DNA of 64,000 bases from CAZCTC01 sp964501335 (lineage in GTDB: Bacteria; Chloroflexota; Anaerolineae; B4-G1; SLSP01): positions 1 to 64,000 of the forward strand of contig CAZCTC010000020.1 in the NCBI GenBank assembly GCA_964501335.1, in the 5' to 3' direction. This document shows positions 8,394-16,182 of this stretch, piece after piece. A program made the position numbers and the translations under genes. The notes beneath the pieces are model-generated. The model was not told the DNA's origin and did not search any database. It saw nothing but the letters and a program-made list of their open reading frames with translations. The first letter of the stretch is position 1; every line of letters begins with the position of its first letter.

Positions 8394-9350
8394 ATGCATC
8401 AAACCCTCTTAATCTATAGTTCCCGTTATGGTCTGACTGAAACCATCATCAAGACCCTGGCCCTGGTTTTAGGCCCGGCCCGTTACTGCCGGGCCAGTAA
8501 TTACACACCCGATTCCCACCCGGCCGATTTTATCGTTCTGGGCATTCCTATTTACGGCCATCAACCGGATCCGGAAATGCTGACCTTTGTCAAAGAACAC
8601 CAGGAATGGCTGAAAACCAAACGCATCGCCCTGATCTGTATCGCTCTGGCTCCCGAATTTACGCCCAACTATCTCCAACCGATCGCCCAACTTCTGGGCG
8701 AGGCCGTCGTCTGGAAAGGTGGACTGGGAGGCCGGATTATTTCAGAACGGCTCTCGCCGGAAGATTATGACTCCATCTCCCGCCTGGCCTCCAATCACAC
8801 CCCCCTGCCGGCCTTTGACCGCTTCGATCCGGAAACGGTCACGGAGATCGCCCTGCAAATCAAAAGCTGCAAAGATCGCCCCACAAACGCCATGCCTGTA
8901 GGGCAACTGCGCGAACAGTTAGAGACCTTTCTCAAAACTCACAACACAGCGGCGCTGGCAACCGCCATCGGAACCCGCGTCCGCAGCACCCCCATCGAAT
9001 ACACTTACCACGAGGGCTCTCTGTATCTGCTAAGTGAAGGCGGCACAAAATTTGCCAACCTGCTGCTCAATCCCCGGGTCAGTATTTCAGTCTTTGAACC
9101 CTACAAAGGCATGACCCACCTCTATGGAGTACAAATGGAAGGACTGGCCTCCATCGTAGAGCTCAACAGCGAAGAATACAACCGGGTTTTAAAACTCAAG
9201 GGGTTAAATCCCCAAAAAATAGCCGCGTTTCCCAGCAGCTTAAACCTGATTCGGATCGCCCTGATCCAGGCTGAATTCCTGAATTCGGAATTCAAAGCCC
9301 TGGGATACGACGTCAAACAAAATTATACCTTTACAACCGAGCCGGCATGA
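8394..9350 (+). CDS. Flavodoxin-domain / PNPOx-like split-barrel fusion protein
   Basis: A 318-residue protein with two flavin-type domains. Residues 1-150 begin with LLIYSSRYGLTETI, the phosphate-binding P-loop of flavodoxins of the HemG/protoporphyrinogen-oxidase group, followed by PADFIVLGIPIYGHQPD. Residues about 165-318 resemble the pyridoxamine-phosphate-oxidase-like split barrel: HNTAALATAIGTRVRSTPIEYTYHEGSLYLLSEGG, then NPRVSISVFEPY. The fusion suggests electron transfer between two flavin sites, or a heme/F420-linked reductase; this is inference. A GTG lies six bases earlier in frame, but the ATG at 8394 has ideal spacing to AAGGAG. The stop overlaps the next gene by four bases (ATGA), so the two are translationally coupled. 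Confidence 0.75.
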   Translation: MHQTLLIYSSRYGLTETIIKTLALVLGPARYCRASNYTPDSHPADFIVLGIPIYGHQPDPEMLTFVKEHQEWLKTKRIALICIALAPEFTPNYLQPIAQLLGEAVVWKGGLGGRIISERLSPEDYDSISRLASNHTPLPAFDRFDPETVTEIALQIKSCKDRPTNAMPVGQLREQLETFLKTHNTAALATAIGTRVRSTPIEYTYHEGSLYLLSEGGTKFANLLLNPRVSISVFEPYKGMTHLYGVQMEGLASIVELNSEEYNRVLKLKGLNPQKIAAFPSSLNLIRIALIQAEFLNSEFKALGYDVKQNYTFTTEPA

Positions 9351-9763
9351 CCCATCATAATTCTTATCACTCCAGATCTCATCGCTCTCACCGACCACGA
9401 AGCTTTTCATTGCTTCCCCGTTCGCCGAAATGGCGCTTTACCCTGGTGGCTCTGTTGCTGAGCGGCGCCATTTTGTTGGCTCTCTATGCCGTCATGGGTC
9501 AGATCAACTACCTGGCCTGGGCATTAGCCGTCAGCCTGACAACCTTTATTTTTTACGGAATGGATAAAGCCCGGGCCCGTCAAAGCGAAGGACGCATCCC
9601 GGAAATCGTACTCCACGGGCTGGCCATCGCCGGCGGAGCCATCGGAGGCTGGGCCGGCCTCTTTCTGTTCCGCCACAAAACCCGCCATGGAGAATTCTAT
9701 CTCATTCTGCTTCTCAGCACGCTACTCCACCTCGGCCTGATTTACTTCGGGTTCGTCAAATAA
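9347..9763 (+). CDS. DUF1294 family small membrane protein
   Basis: A 138-residue protein with a His/Arg/Ser-rich cytoplasmic start (residues 1-28) and about four hydrophobic segments. The loop FYGMDKARARQSEGRIPE, followed by GGAIGGWAGLFLFRHKTRH, is the signature of the DUF1294 (YwcA/CspA-fused) membrane family, whose role is not established. Some relatives carry an N-terminal cold-shock domain; this one does not. It starts inside the stop of the flavodoxin fusion, suggesting joint expression and perhaps a joint membrane redox role. Confidence 0.8.
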   Translation: MTHHNSYHSRSHRSHRPRSFSLLPRSPKWRFTLVALLLSGAILLALYAVMGQINYLAWALAVSLTTFIFYGMDKARARQSEGRIPEIVLHGLAIAGGAIGGWAGLFLFRHKTRHGEFYLILLLSTLLHLGLIYFGFVK

Positions 9764-9767
9764 TCCA

Positions 9768-9801
9768 TTTTTTGCGCGCCTGCGGGAAGGCGCGCAAAAA
9801 A
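9768..9801. repeat. Palindromic element (GCGCGCC stem), probable terminator
   Basis: TTTTTTGCGCGCC (9768-9780) pairs with GGCGCGCAAAAAA (9789-9801) around an 8-nt loop. It begins five bases after the DUF1294 stop. The flanking A and T runs make it a plausible bidirectional terminator. Its stem is of the family type found at 25049 and 39060. Confidence 0.65.
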
Positions 9802-9822
9802 CAGAAAACTAAGGAGGGTAAA

Positions 9823-10728
9823 ATGTCCGCCAACACGCTCTCCCAACGATTCACTCAGGTCCTGCAAAATGCTGCCACCATCGAATTCGATAATGCCACA
9901 CGACTGATCCTCTTCAGCGATGCCCATCGGGGCATCAACGATTGGGCCGACGACTTCGCACCTAACCAGCTGCTCTACTTCTACGCCTTACAATATTATT
10001 ACCAGGAGGGTTTCACCTGCTTTGAACTCGGCGACAGCGATGAACTCTGGGAAAATCTCAACTTCGCCGATATCAAACGCGCCCACAGCCATATCTTCTG
10101 GCTGTTAAGCCAGTTCTACCAGGAAGGACGTTACCATCTGCTCTTCGGCAATCATACAATGATCTGGAAAGATCCCCAACGCGCTGCCGAAGATCTGGGG
10201 AGTTACTACAACGACCGAACCCACACCCCGATGGCTCTCTTTCCTGAAATCAAAGTCCACGAAGGATTGAAACTTCACCACACAGACTCAGGCGTGGAAA
10301 TTTTCCTCATTCATGGTCATCAGGGAGATTTTTTCAATGATCAAGGATGGCCGTTAAGCCGGTTGCTGGTCCGCACCGTCTGGCGCTCGTTGCAAATCCT
10401 GGCGCTCCATGATCCTACCAGTCCCGCCCAAAATTACCATAAACAGAATGTCGTTGAAAATTGGATCTTACAATGGCTCAATCAACAGCCCGCCCATCTA
10501 CATCTCATCTGCGGACATACCCACCGCCCCGCCTTTCCGGATCCCGGAGATCCGCTTTATTTCAATATCGGCAGCGCCGTCCATCCCCGCGCAGTGACCG
10601 GCATCGAAATCCAGCAAGGTGAGATCCGGTTGATCAAATGGTGGATCACACCGGACAATAGCGGAGCTCTCCATGTCTCCCGAGAAGTACTGGCCGGACC
10701 TCACCGATTAGAAAAATTGCAAAAATAA
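9823..10728 (+). CDS. Calcineurin-like metallophosphoesterase
   Basis: A 301-residue soluble protein with the metal-binding blocks of the calcineurin-like phosphoesterase fold in order: LFSDAHRGIND (D-x-H, about 32-41), ELGDSDELWEN (GD, about 72), FGNHTMIWKD (GNH, about 112; the usual Asp of GNHD is Thr), FLIHGHQGDFFND (about 165) and LICGHTHRPAFPD (GHTH, about 225). A two-metal phosphoesterase is therefore expected; substrates in this group include UDP-diacylglucosamine, nucleotides and phospholipids, and I cannot choose among them. The frame is open further upstream, but the ATG at 9823 follows a perfect AAGGAGG site, and the earlier codons lie in a palindrome. Confidence 0.85.
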   Translation: MSANTLSQRFTQVLQNAATIEFDNATRLILFSDAHRGINDWADDFAPNQLLYFYALQYYYQEGFTCFELGDSDELWENLNFADIKRAHSHIFWLLSQFYQEGRYHLLFGNHTMIWKDPQRAAEDLGSYYNDRTHTPMALFPEIKVHEGLKLHHTDSGVEIFLIHGHQGDFFNDQGWPLSRLLVRTVWRSLQILALHDPTSPAQNYHKQNVVENWILQWLNQQPAHLHLICGHTHRPAFPDPGDPLYFNIGSAVHPRAVTGIEIQQGEIRLIKWWITPDNSGALHVSREVLAGPHRLEKLQK

Positions 10729-10953
10729 AAAACTTTTACTTCCCCCCCTTGCATTCCCGTTAAATTTATGGCATCATTGACCTGATTACAGCTCATGATC
10801 CGGCAATCTGGAAATAATTTCCACGCCGTTTTTCATAGAATTTCACCCCAGCGACCAGAAAACACCGTCAATCCTCGGTGTTAAAAAAACAAAGCCTCCT
10901 TCTCCGCCCTGGCCGTCCAATACCTGTTCATCAGGATTAAGAACGGAGGTAGA

Positions 10954-12348
10954 ATGAAAATTAGTTTTCCCTGGTTACTTTTGGAAATAAGCCTTCTGGC
11001 CATCCTGGCCTCCTGCACATCCACGTCGCTTTCCCCTTCACAATCCAACTTTTCTGGTCCGACTACAACGCTCACTTCAACCCTCACCACTGTGCCCGAA
11101 CCGCAGATCACCACTATTTCTGTCCCTGAGCACGACATGAAAACATCTCGCCCCTTCTACACCCTCTCCAATCGGATCATCTACCTGCAGGAAGGTAATC
11201 TCTGGGCCTTAAACCCGGAAACTTTACAAAACCAACAGCTTACTTTCGACATTGAAAGAAAAGGCGCCTGGGCTGTCGGCGCCGACATGCATCTGACCCC
11301 AGAAGGTCAACTTATCTATGCCAGCCGCACCCCGTTCAACACCGACACTCCCCAAATCACCCTGGCCGCCATCGACCCGCGCTGCGAAAAGCCACTAACC
11401 ACGCCCGTGAGCTATGGCTGTGGACAGATTCAACAACGTTGTTTCGGGTTCCGTTTTTCTCAGGAGGGTCGCTATCTGGCCTACACCCTTATCGATGAAT
11501 CAAAACCAGCAGAGACCCGCCTGCTTGACCTCCCCACTGGAAAAACCGAAGTAATCGGAACGGGCGAAATTCCCCAACGCTGGCTGAAAACCGGGGCACT
11601 GCTTTTGTCCACCCCTCACTGTGAAGGCCGCTCGGCCAGGGCCTGGAATCCAACCACCGGAAAAGTAATCCCCCTCGAAAACAGCGACGGGGAATGGAAC
11701 AAAACCCAAACCGCTTTTGTCGGCATCGTAGTTCCCTATCAAGGGCCGCCCTATATGTGGGGGTATGATTTCGAAAAAGAACAAACCCTCATTCCCCTCG
11801 ATCGCAGTCAATATTATGCCGGATCGGTCTTCTGGACTCCGCAAGAAGATGGTTTCATCTACACTCAAGCCGCCCTCGCTTGCACTGATCTGCAAAATCC
11901 TGACAGTTGTAAATTAACACCCCGTCAGATCTGGCAGACCAACCGGGAGGGCACCGAACAAACCTGTCTGGCCAGTGATCCGGCTTACAATTTCGACCTG
12001 CTCGCTCTGGGAAATGGGAAAATAGTGGTACGGCGGCTTCCCTTTATTCCACACCAGTCGGCCCCCCTGGATCTTCAAGCCCTCTGTCGCAATTCCGAGT
12101 GTCCTCAGGTTCAATATTACCTCCTCGATCTGACCACGCATACCTGGTCCGACCCCTTGGCCAGTCAGCCCGAACTTCAAAATCTCGATTTACCGCAGAA
12201 TTCCCGCCCCCTTTATACGGCAGCGGATGGAAGCTGGTCCCTACAGCTGGATGAAAAAGGAATCACCTTATGGCGTCAATACAACGACCCTCGCCCGCCT
12301 GAATTAATCACCTCTGGCGCTCAGTTCTTCCTGGTCCCCTCCCGTTAG
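10954..12348 (+). CDS. Secreted lipoprotein with TolB/PD40-like repeats
   Basis: A 464-residue predicted lipoprotein. The signal peptide ends in the lipobox LASC (Cys at about 22), followed by a Ser/Thr-rich stretch to residue 60. The mature part contains loosely repeated beta-strand units such as IYLQEGNLWALNPETL and FRFSQEGRYLAYTL, reminiscent of TolB/WD40-like (PD40) propellers that display configuration or binding values. Several Cys pairs (for example LACTDLQNPDSC) suggest disulphides outside the cell. No catalytic motif is evident. GGAGG precedes the ATG by five bases. I do not recognise a specific function. Confidence 0.6.
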   Translation: MKISFPWLLLEISLLAILASCTSTSLSPSQSNFSGPTTTLTSTLTTVPEPQITTISVPEHDMKTSRPFYTLSNRIIYLQEGNLWALNPETLQNQQLTFDIERKGAWAVGADMHLTPEGQLIYASRTPFNTDTPQITLAAIDPRCEKPLTTPVSYGCGQIQQRCFGFRFSQEGRYLAYTLIDESKPAETRLLDLPTGKTEVIGTGEIPQRWLKTGALLLSTPHCEGRSARAWNPTTGKVIPLENSDGEWNKTQTAFVGIVVPYQGPPYMWGYDFEKEQTLIPLDRSQYYAGSVFWTPQEDGFIYTQAALACTDLQNPDSCKLTPRQIWQTNREGTEQTCLASDPAYNFDLLALGNGKIVVRRLPFIPHQSAPLDLQALCRNSECPQVQYYLLDLTTHTWSDPLASQPELQNLDLPQNSRPLYTAADGSWSLQLDEKGITLWRQYNDPRPPELITSGAQFFLVPSR

Positions 12349-12360
12349 ACCTTCGCCTGC

Positions 12361-12392
12361 CCGTGGTCGGCTTTATCAGCCGACCACGGTTT
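12361..12392 (+). terminator. Rho-independent terminator
   Basis: CCGTGGTCGGCT (12361-12372) pairs exactly with AGCCGACCACGG (12378-12389), followed by TTTCC. It lies 12 bp past the lipoprotein stop. The T-run is short. Confidence 0.7.
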
Positions 12393-12471
12393 CCATCCGA
12401 TTTCCATCCTTTCTCCCCATAATTTCACACTCAATTCCATCTGATTTCTGCAATTATTCTTATTGCAAAGA

Positions 12472-12499
12472 TTGACATAATTTAAAAAATAAATATAAT
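12472..12499 (+). promoter_or_regulatory. Consensus sigma70 promoter of the methyltransferase-like gene
   Basis: TTGACA (12472-12477), 16 nt and TATAAT (12494-12499) match the consensus perfectly. The start is expected near 12506, which leaves a ~175-nt untranslated leader before the ATG at 12682. Confidence 0.85.
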
Positions 12500-12505
12500 A
12501 AAAAC

Positions 12506-12670
12506 ATCTCAAGGCCTTACCATTTTCAAACCACCCTGCAACCAGTCTGAGCTGCGAAAAAGGTACGCCACCAACCTTTCAGCTGGTCCCGTCTTAAAAA
12601 CCTCATCCAAAACGCTGAGGCCTTTCGATGCAATCTATTTATCTTTACAATCACTAAAATTCAAGAAAAA
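12506..12670 (+). ncRNA. Structured 5' leader, possible cis-regulatory RNA
   Basis: Between the promoter and the SD lie several pairings. ACC-AGCTG-AAAGGT at about 12538-12565 pairs with ACCTTT-CAGCT-GGT at about 12575-12589. CCTCA and TGAGG at about 12601-12620 form a second hairpin. An AAGGCCT at about 12512 can pair with AGGCCTT at about 12618, and that pairing excludes the CCTCA/TGAGG hairpin. I do not recognise a known riboswitch class. Confidence 0.4.
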
Positions 12671-12681
12671 CAAGGAGAATC

Positions 12682-13335
12682 ATGAATGCTTTTATCTTAA
12701 ATCTGGCTATGACCCTTTTGATCTTCCTGGAATTGATCGTTAAATTCTACGTTATGACCGCCCATGCCCGGCCGACTGACGCCCCTCAGCCGGCCCAGCG
12801 ACTCCAGATAGCCCTCACGGGAGGAATGTTCATCACCTGGCAAATCCTCTGCGGTTTACAATTGTTGACCCCCATCCTGACGCCCTGGACGATTTTCTAT
12901 CCAGAGATCCTTCGTTGGATAGGAGTTGGACTCTGGTTTTCCAGCATTATCCTGCTCTACATCGCCAGTAAAAATCTGGGGGCCAACTGGGCACTTGTTC
13001 CCGTCATCAAACAGGATCAAACCCTTACTCAAACCGGCCTTTACCGCTGGATTCGCCATCCCATGTACCTGGCCTATTTTATCAGCAGCATCGGCTTCGC
13101 TTTAACTGCCGCCAATGCCATCACCAGTCTCAGCCTTTTCCTGCCGACCCTTTTTATCTATTGCAGTCGCATCCAAAAAGAAGAAGCCCTGCTGCTGGAG
13201 AAATTTGGCGAACCTTATCGCCATTATATGGAACGAACGGGGCGCATCTTTCCCCGGCTGAATTTCAAAATTCGCTCGGCCCCCAGATCCCGGCTGCTTC
13301 CTGCCGTCAAAAGCAAAAATGGCAGTACCGCATAA
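12682..13335 (+). CDS. Isoprenylcysteine carboxyl methyltransferase-like membrane protein
   Basis: A 217-residue integral membrane protein with about five hydrophobic segments. The C-terminal half carries the ICMT/PEMT family SAM-binding pattern: NLGANWALVPVIKQDQTLTQTGLYRWIRHPMYLA near residues 95-130 (the RHPxY motif), and KEEALLLEKFGEPYRHYMERTGRIFP near 170-195 (the ExxL...FGxxYxxY motif). It should methylate a lipid-like or isoprenylated acceptor at the membrane. Bacterial members of this family have varied and mostly unknown substrates, and none is indicated here. It is preceded by a consensus promoter and a long structured leader, with CAAGGAG before the ATG, and followed by a palindromic element. 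Confidence 0.8.
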   Translation: MNAFILNLAMTLLIFLELIVKFYVMTAHARPTDAPQPAQRLQIALTGGMFITWQILCGLQLLTPILTPWTIFYPEILRWIGVGLWFSSIILLYIASKNLGANWALVPVIKQDQTLTQTGLYRWIRHPMYLAYFISSIGFALTAANAITSLSLFLPTLFIYCSRIQKEEALLLEKFGEPYRHYMERTGRIFPRLNFKIRSAPRSRLLPAVKSKNGSTA

Positions 13336-13382
13336 TTCGCTCTGATTTCACCGCAGCGGCGCTGACCACGCAGAGAAAAATC

Positions 13383-13495
13383 CTTGTTTTCGCGGGCTTC
13401 AGAAAGCCCGCGAAAACATAAACAAAAAATTCTCTCTCCCCATCCAGGGTGGCATTTTTTACCAAACACAGGCCATTTACCGTAACAAAAGTTCC
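13383..13495 (+). repeat. Palindromic repeat family, copy with tail
   Basis: The 15-bp stem TGTTTTCGCGGGCTT (13385-13399) pairs with 13404-13418 around CAGA. A degenerate tail follows (AACAAAAAATTCTCTCTCCC, CATCC, TTTTTTACC) as in the copies at 38904 and 39060. Immediately before it, 13347-13375 holds a remnant of the common TTTCACCGCAGnGGCGC...CGCAGAG type of dispersed motif. Confidence 0.75.
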
Positions 13496-13517
13496 CCAAA
13501 TTAAAATTCGGTTCCAT

Positions 13518-13545
13518 TTGCGTTTTTTGGGTTTTGTGTTAAAAT
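13518..13545 (+). promoter_or_regulatory. Promoter of the RRM protein gene
   Basis: TTGCGT (13518-13523), 16 nt and TAAAAT (13540-13545) predict a start near 13552. That gives a leader of about 285 nt before the RRM gene. Confidence 0.6.
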
Positions 13546-13551
13546 CTCTCT

Positions 13552-13825
13552 TGGATGTGGAACAGTAGAGTAGTTTACGTGTCAGGTTCGGAGTTATGGC
13601 GTAAGGTGTCCGATCACCCAATTTGCCTGGATAAGTACCCGCCACAGAGACTTTCCGACGGCGGGGCTTTTTGCTACCTGCCTCTTGACTATCCCTCCCC
13701 GGCAGATGTACTTGATTTAGCAGGCCCTCTCCGCTCCCGGTAGTGGTTCTGAAACGATAGTAGTCGGCCGCGAGTGGAAGCGTTGAGCGAATTTACCCTT
13801 TCATCCAAATTTCAAAAATTAGACA
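13552..13825 (+). ncRNA. Long structured leader of the RRM gene
   Basis: The leader contains GGTG/CACC and CGGA/TCCG pairings at about 13590-13620. Then CCCGCC (13638-13643) pairs with GGCGGG (13660-13665), followed by CTTTTT, which looks like a weak internal terminator. Long leaders with early terminators occur in cold-shock genes; RRM genes of cyanobacteria are cold induced. Temperature control here is inference. An independent small RNA ending near 13672 is the alternative. Confidence 0.4.
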
Positions 13826-13837
13826 GAGGAAGAGAAG

Positions 13838-14164
13838 ATGAGAATCTACGTTGGTAACCTATCGTATCAGACCACCGAAGCCGAGCTGCGCCAGGCTTTC
13901 GAGTCCTATGGGCAGATCGAATCGGTCGTCATCCTGATGGACAAGTTCACGGGTCAATCCCGCGGGTTCGGTTTCGTTGAAATGCCCGTTAAGGCCGAAG
14001 CGGTCAACGCCATCAACAACCTGAACGACAAAGAACTGAATGGTCGTCGCCTGCGCGTTAACGAAGCCCGCCCCCGCGAAGAAAATGCGGGTGGTGGTGG
14101 TGGCGGCGGTCCCCGCCGCGATAGCAATCGTGCCGGTTCCGGAGCGCCCCGGCGCAGCTGGTAA
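13838..14164 (+). CDS. RRM-domain RNA-binding protein
   Basis: A 108-residue protein with one complete RNA recognition motif (residues 1-80): RNP2 is IYVGNL (3-8) and RNP1 is RGFGFVEM (about 46-53), with the aromatic residues for base stacking in place. The C-terminus (about 82-108) is a Gly-rich, Arg-containing tail of RGG-like character. This layout matches the small cold-inducible Rbp proteins of cyanobacteria and other bacteria, which bind single-stranded RNA. AGAGGAAGAGAAG precedes the ATG. A strong terminator follows at 14224. It is a single-gene transcript with a long leader. Confidence 0.95.
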   Translation: MRIYVGNLSYQTTEAELRQAFESYGQIESVVILMDKFTGQSRGFGFVEMPVKAEAVNAINNLNDKELNGRRLRVNEARPREENAGGGGGGGPRRDSNRAGSGAPRRSW

Positions 14165-14223
14165 TTTAATAATTCCCCTTTTTTAAGGGTTGAATTTCGA
14201 ATTGTCCGCTTTTGAGAGGGCCT

Positions 14224-14258
14224 AAAAACCCCCGCCCGGAATCCGGGCGGGGGTTTTT
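14224..14258. terminator. Bidirectional terminator between RRM gene and htrA
   Basis: AAAAACCCCCGCCCGGA (14224-14240) is followed by its complement (14242-14258), giving a GC-rich stem with a T5 run on either strand. It can end the RRM transcript (+) and the htrA transcript (-, stop at 14388). Confidence 0.9.
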
Positions 14259-14387
14259 GTTTGCCTCAAAATCCTTATAAAAAAGGAGGCTGGCAGCTTC
14301 CGCTCCCAACCTCCCAGTGGCATGCACAACCAGGGTTACAACAGTTTCAATTTTGTTACGGCAATTGAGACTCCACACCTCCTGTTG

Positions 14388-16040
14388 TTAAGGGTTAGTC
14401 GGACGCCCGGTCAGTTCTACGTTCACCTCCAATAACTTTCCATCTCGTAATATGCTCAGGGTCACGGTTTGCCCAGGATGGGCCTGTTGAATCATTGCTC
14501 TCAATGTATCCATGTCGGCAATGGCCGTTCCATTCATCGCTGTAATAACATCACCTCCTACCAGCACACGCTGATTGCCCAGGGTAATGGGCTTATAACT
14601 GCCCCGCAACCCTGCCCGATCCGCAGGGCTTCCCTGCTGAACCTGTCCCACCAATACCCCGCTCTGATCCGTCGGTAAATCCATCTCGTTTGCAATTTCC
14701 GGCGTCAACGCGGAGCCCACAATTCCCAGATAGGCCTGCCCTTCAGAAGTCGAAGCATTCGGAGTCTGAGTGGCCACGGCAGTACCCGGACGGGCATCCA
14801 ATGTCAGCGAGAGCTCCATCTCTTTGCCATCCCGTAAAACCGTCAACTTGATCGTTTGCCCCACTTTGGTCGAACTGGCCAGATAAGCCGGCAGATCCTC
14901 AAAACGCTTGACCGGTTCTCCGTCGATTGCAATGACCACATCGCCCCCCACCCGCGCCGTAGCGCCATCGATTGAGACCTGCCGATCGCTACCTCGCACG
15001 CCGGCCTTATCCGCCGGCCCTCCCGGAACAACCTCGATAATCAAAGCCCCCAACTGCGTCGATTCGAGATTCATCGCTTCGGCCAGATCCGGAACAAGGC
15101 TCATGCCACTGATCCCCAGCCGCGGATGGTCGTAATGGCCTTCACTGATCAACGACGGCACCACCTGCTTCACAATAGCCGAAGGAATCGCAAACCCAAT
15201 CCCGGCAGAAACATTGACCGGAGAAATTATCGCCGAAGTAACGCCGATCACATGCCCTTCCGTATCCACCAACACCCCTCCCGAGTTGCCGGGATTGATC
15301 GAAGCATCCGTCTGAATCACATCGGGAATGGTATAAGAAGCGCCGGTCTGACTGGACGAGTTATCCACCGGCAACGACCGTCCTAAAGCACTGACCACCC
15401 CGGTCGTCAGCGTGCCTTCCAATCCAAAAGGATTGCCGATTGCAATGGCCAGTTGCCCCACCCGTAATTGAGTCGAGTCGCCTAACGCCACCGGGACCAG
15501 TGACTCGGCGGGTCGCTCGACTTTGATCACTGCCAGATCACTGTCAGGATCAGTCCCTACGACGGTAGCATCAACCGTAACCCCATCAGAAAAAATCACC
15601 TGGATCTTATCCGCGCCTTCTACCACATGATTATTGGTTACAATATGCCCTTCTTTATCCCAAACAAAACCCGATCCCGAGCCCTGGCTATATTGATATT
15701 GCTCCTCGCCCCCCTGCAATTGCTCTTCAGGGGTCAACGCAAAAGGAAACTGGGAAGGGGAAACCGCCACTTTTTGCACCACTTGAATGTTCACAACAGA
15801 AGGACTGACGCGAGCGTAAATATCTTCCAGGGTCCCTTCGTAAGCCGCTAAGGCCGAACTGCCCCCTTTAACCGCTCCACTCGATTCAGCTATCAAAGTA
15901 GGCGTCGGATCAATCTCATTTTCACTATTCAGACGGTTTGAAGAACTATTCCGTAACATTGCCTGGGCCCCGGTACAGGCCGGCAAAATCGCCAGGGATA
16001 ATACAACGACCAACATGGCTCCCCAATTCTTAGGCTTCAT
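14388..16040 (-). CDS. HtrA/DegP-like serine protease lipoprotein with two PDZ domains
   Basis: A 550-residue exported protease. The signal peptide ends in the lipobox ILPAC (Cys22), so it is probably lipid-anchored on the outer face of the membrane. After a Ser/Asn-rich linker the trypsin-like domain (about 68-290) has the full triad: His138 in TNNHVV, Asp168 in DSDLAVIK, Ser253 in GNSGG. Two PDZ domains follow at about 300-405 and 435-545, each with the GPADKAG- or SPADRAG-type carboxylate loop. It degrades or refolds damaged envelope proteins. The SD GGAGGG precedes the ATG. The two-component genes lie directly upstream on the same strand, as in stress systems such as CssRS-HtrA, and a TTAA-repeat dyad lies between them and this gene. 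Confidence 0.93.
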   Translation of the reverse strand: MKPKNWGAMLVVVLSLAILPACTGAQAMLRNSSSNRLNSENEIDPTPTLIAESSGAVKGGSSALAAYEGTLEDIYARVSPSVVNIQVVQKVAVSPSQFPFALTPEEQLQGGEEQYQYSQGSGSGFVWDKEGHIVTNNHVVEGADKIQVIFSDGVTVDATVVGTDPDSDLAVIKVERPAESLVPVALGDSTQLRVGQLAIAIGNPFGLEGTLTTGVVSALGRSLPVDNSSSQTGASYTIPDVIQTDASINPGNSGGVLVDTEGHVIGVTSAIISPVNVSAGIGFAIPSAIVKQVVPSLISEGHYDHPRLGISGMSLVPDLAEAMNLESTQLGALIIEVVPGGPADKAGVRGSDRQVSIDGATARVGGDVVIAIDGEPVKRFEDLPAYLASSTKVGQTIKLTVLRDGKEMELSLTLDARPGTAVATQTPNASTSEGQAYLGIVGSALTPEIANEMDLPTDQSGVLVGQVQQGSPADRAGLRGSYKPITLGNQRVLVGGDVITAMNGTAIADMDTLRAMIQQAHPGQTVTLSILRDGKLLEVNVELTGRPTNP

Positions 16041-16156
16041 CTTACCCTCCTACACCCTCAAAAGTTCAAAAGGTTCGAACTCACAACTTTTCTGTGAAGA
16101 TCTTTATGCTAATAAGATACCGCACAACGCCTCCCGGGTCTTTAAAAAGAGCTGAA

Positions 16157-16182
16157 CTTAACCTTAAGAAAAGCTTAAGGTT
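16157..16182 (-). promoter_or_regulatory. Candidate response-regulator site upstream of htrA
   Basis: A perfect dyad, AACCTTAAG (16160-16168) and CTTAAGGTT (16174-16182), overlaps the kinase stop codon. TTAA occurs at 16158, 16164 and 16175, the last two 11 bp apart, the spacing used by OmpR/PhoB-type dimers. There is no T-run, so a terminator is less likely. Confidence 0.45.

Noticed and set aside
10729..10953. Promoter for the lipoprotein gene at 10954
   Set aside because: TTGACC occurs near 10778 but no acceptable -10 stands at 15-18 bp; the 225-bp gap shows nothing else I can support.
13307..13743. Small frames between the methyltransferase-like and RRM genes
   Set aside because: They overlap a palindromic element, a promoter and a structured leader; no SD and no conserved sequence.
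16158..16182. Terminator of the sensor kinase gene
   Set aside because: The hairpin is AT-rich, overlaps the stop codon and lacks a T-run on the minus strand; an operator is the better reading.
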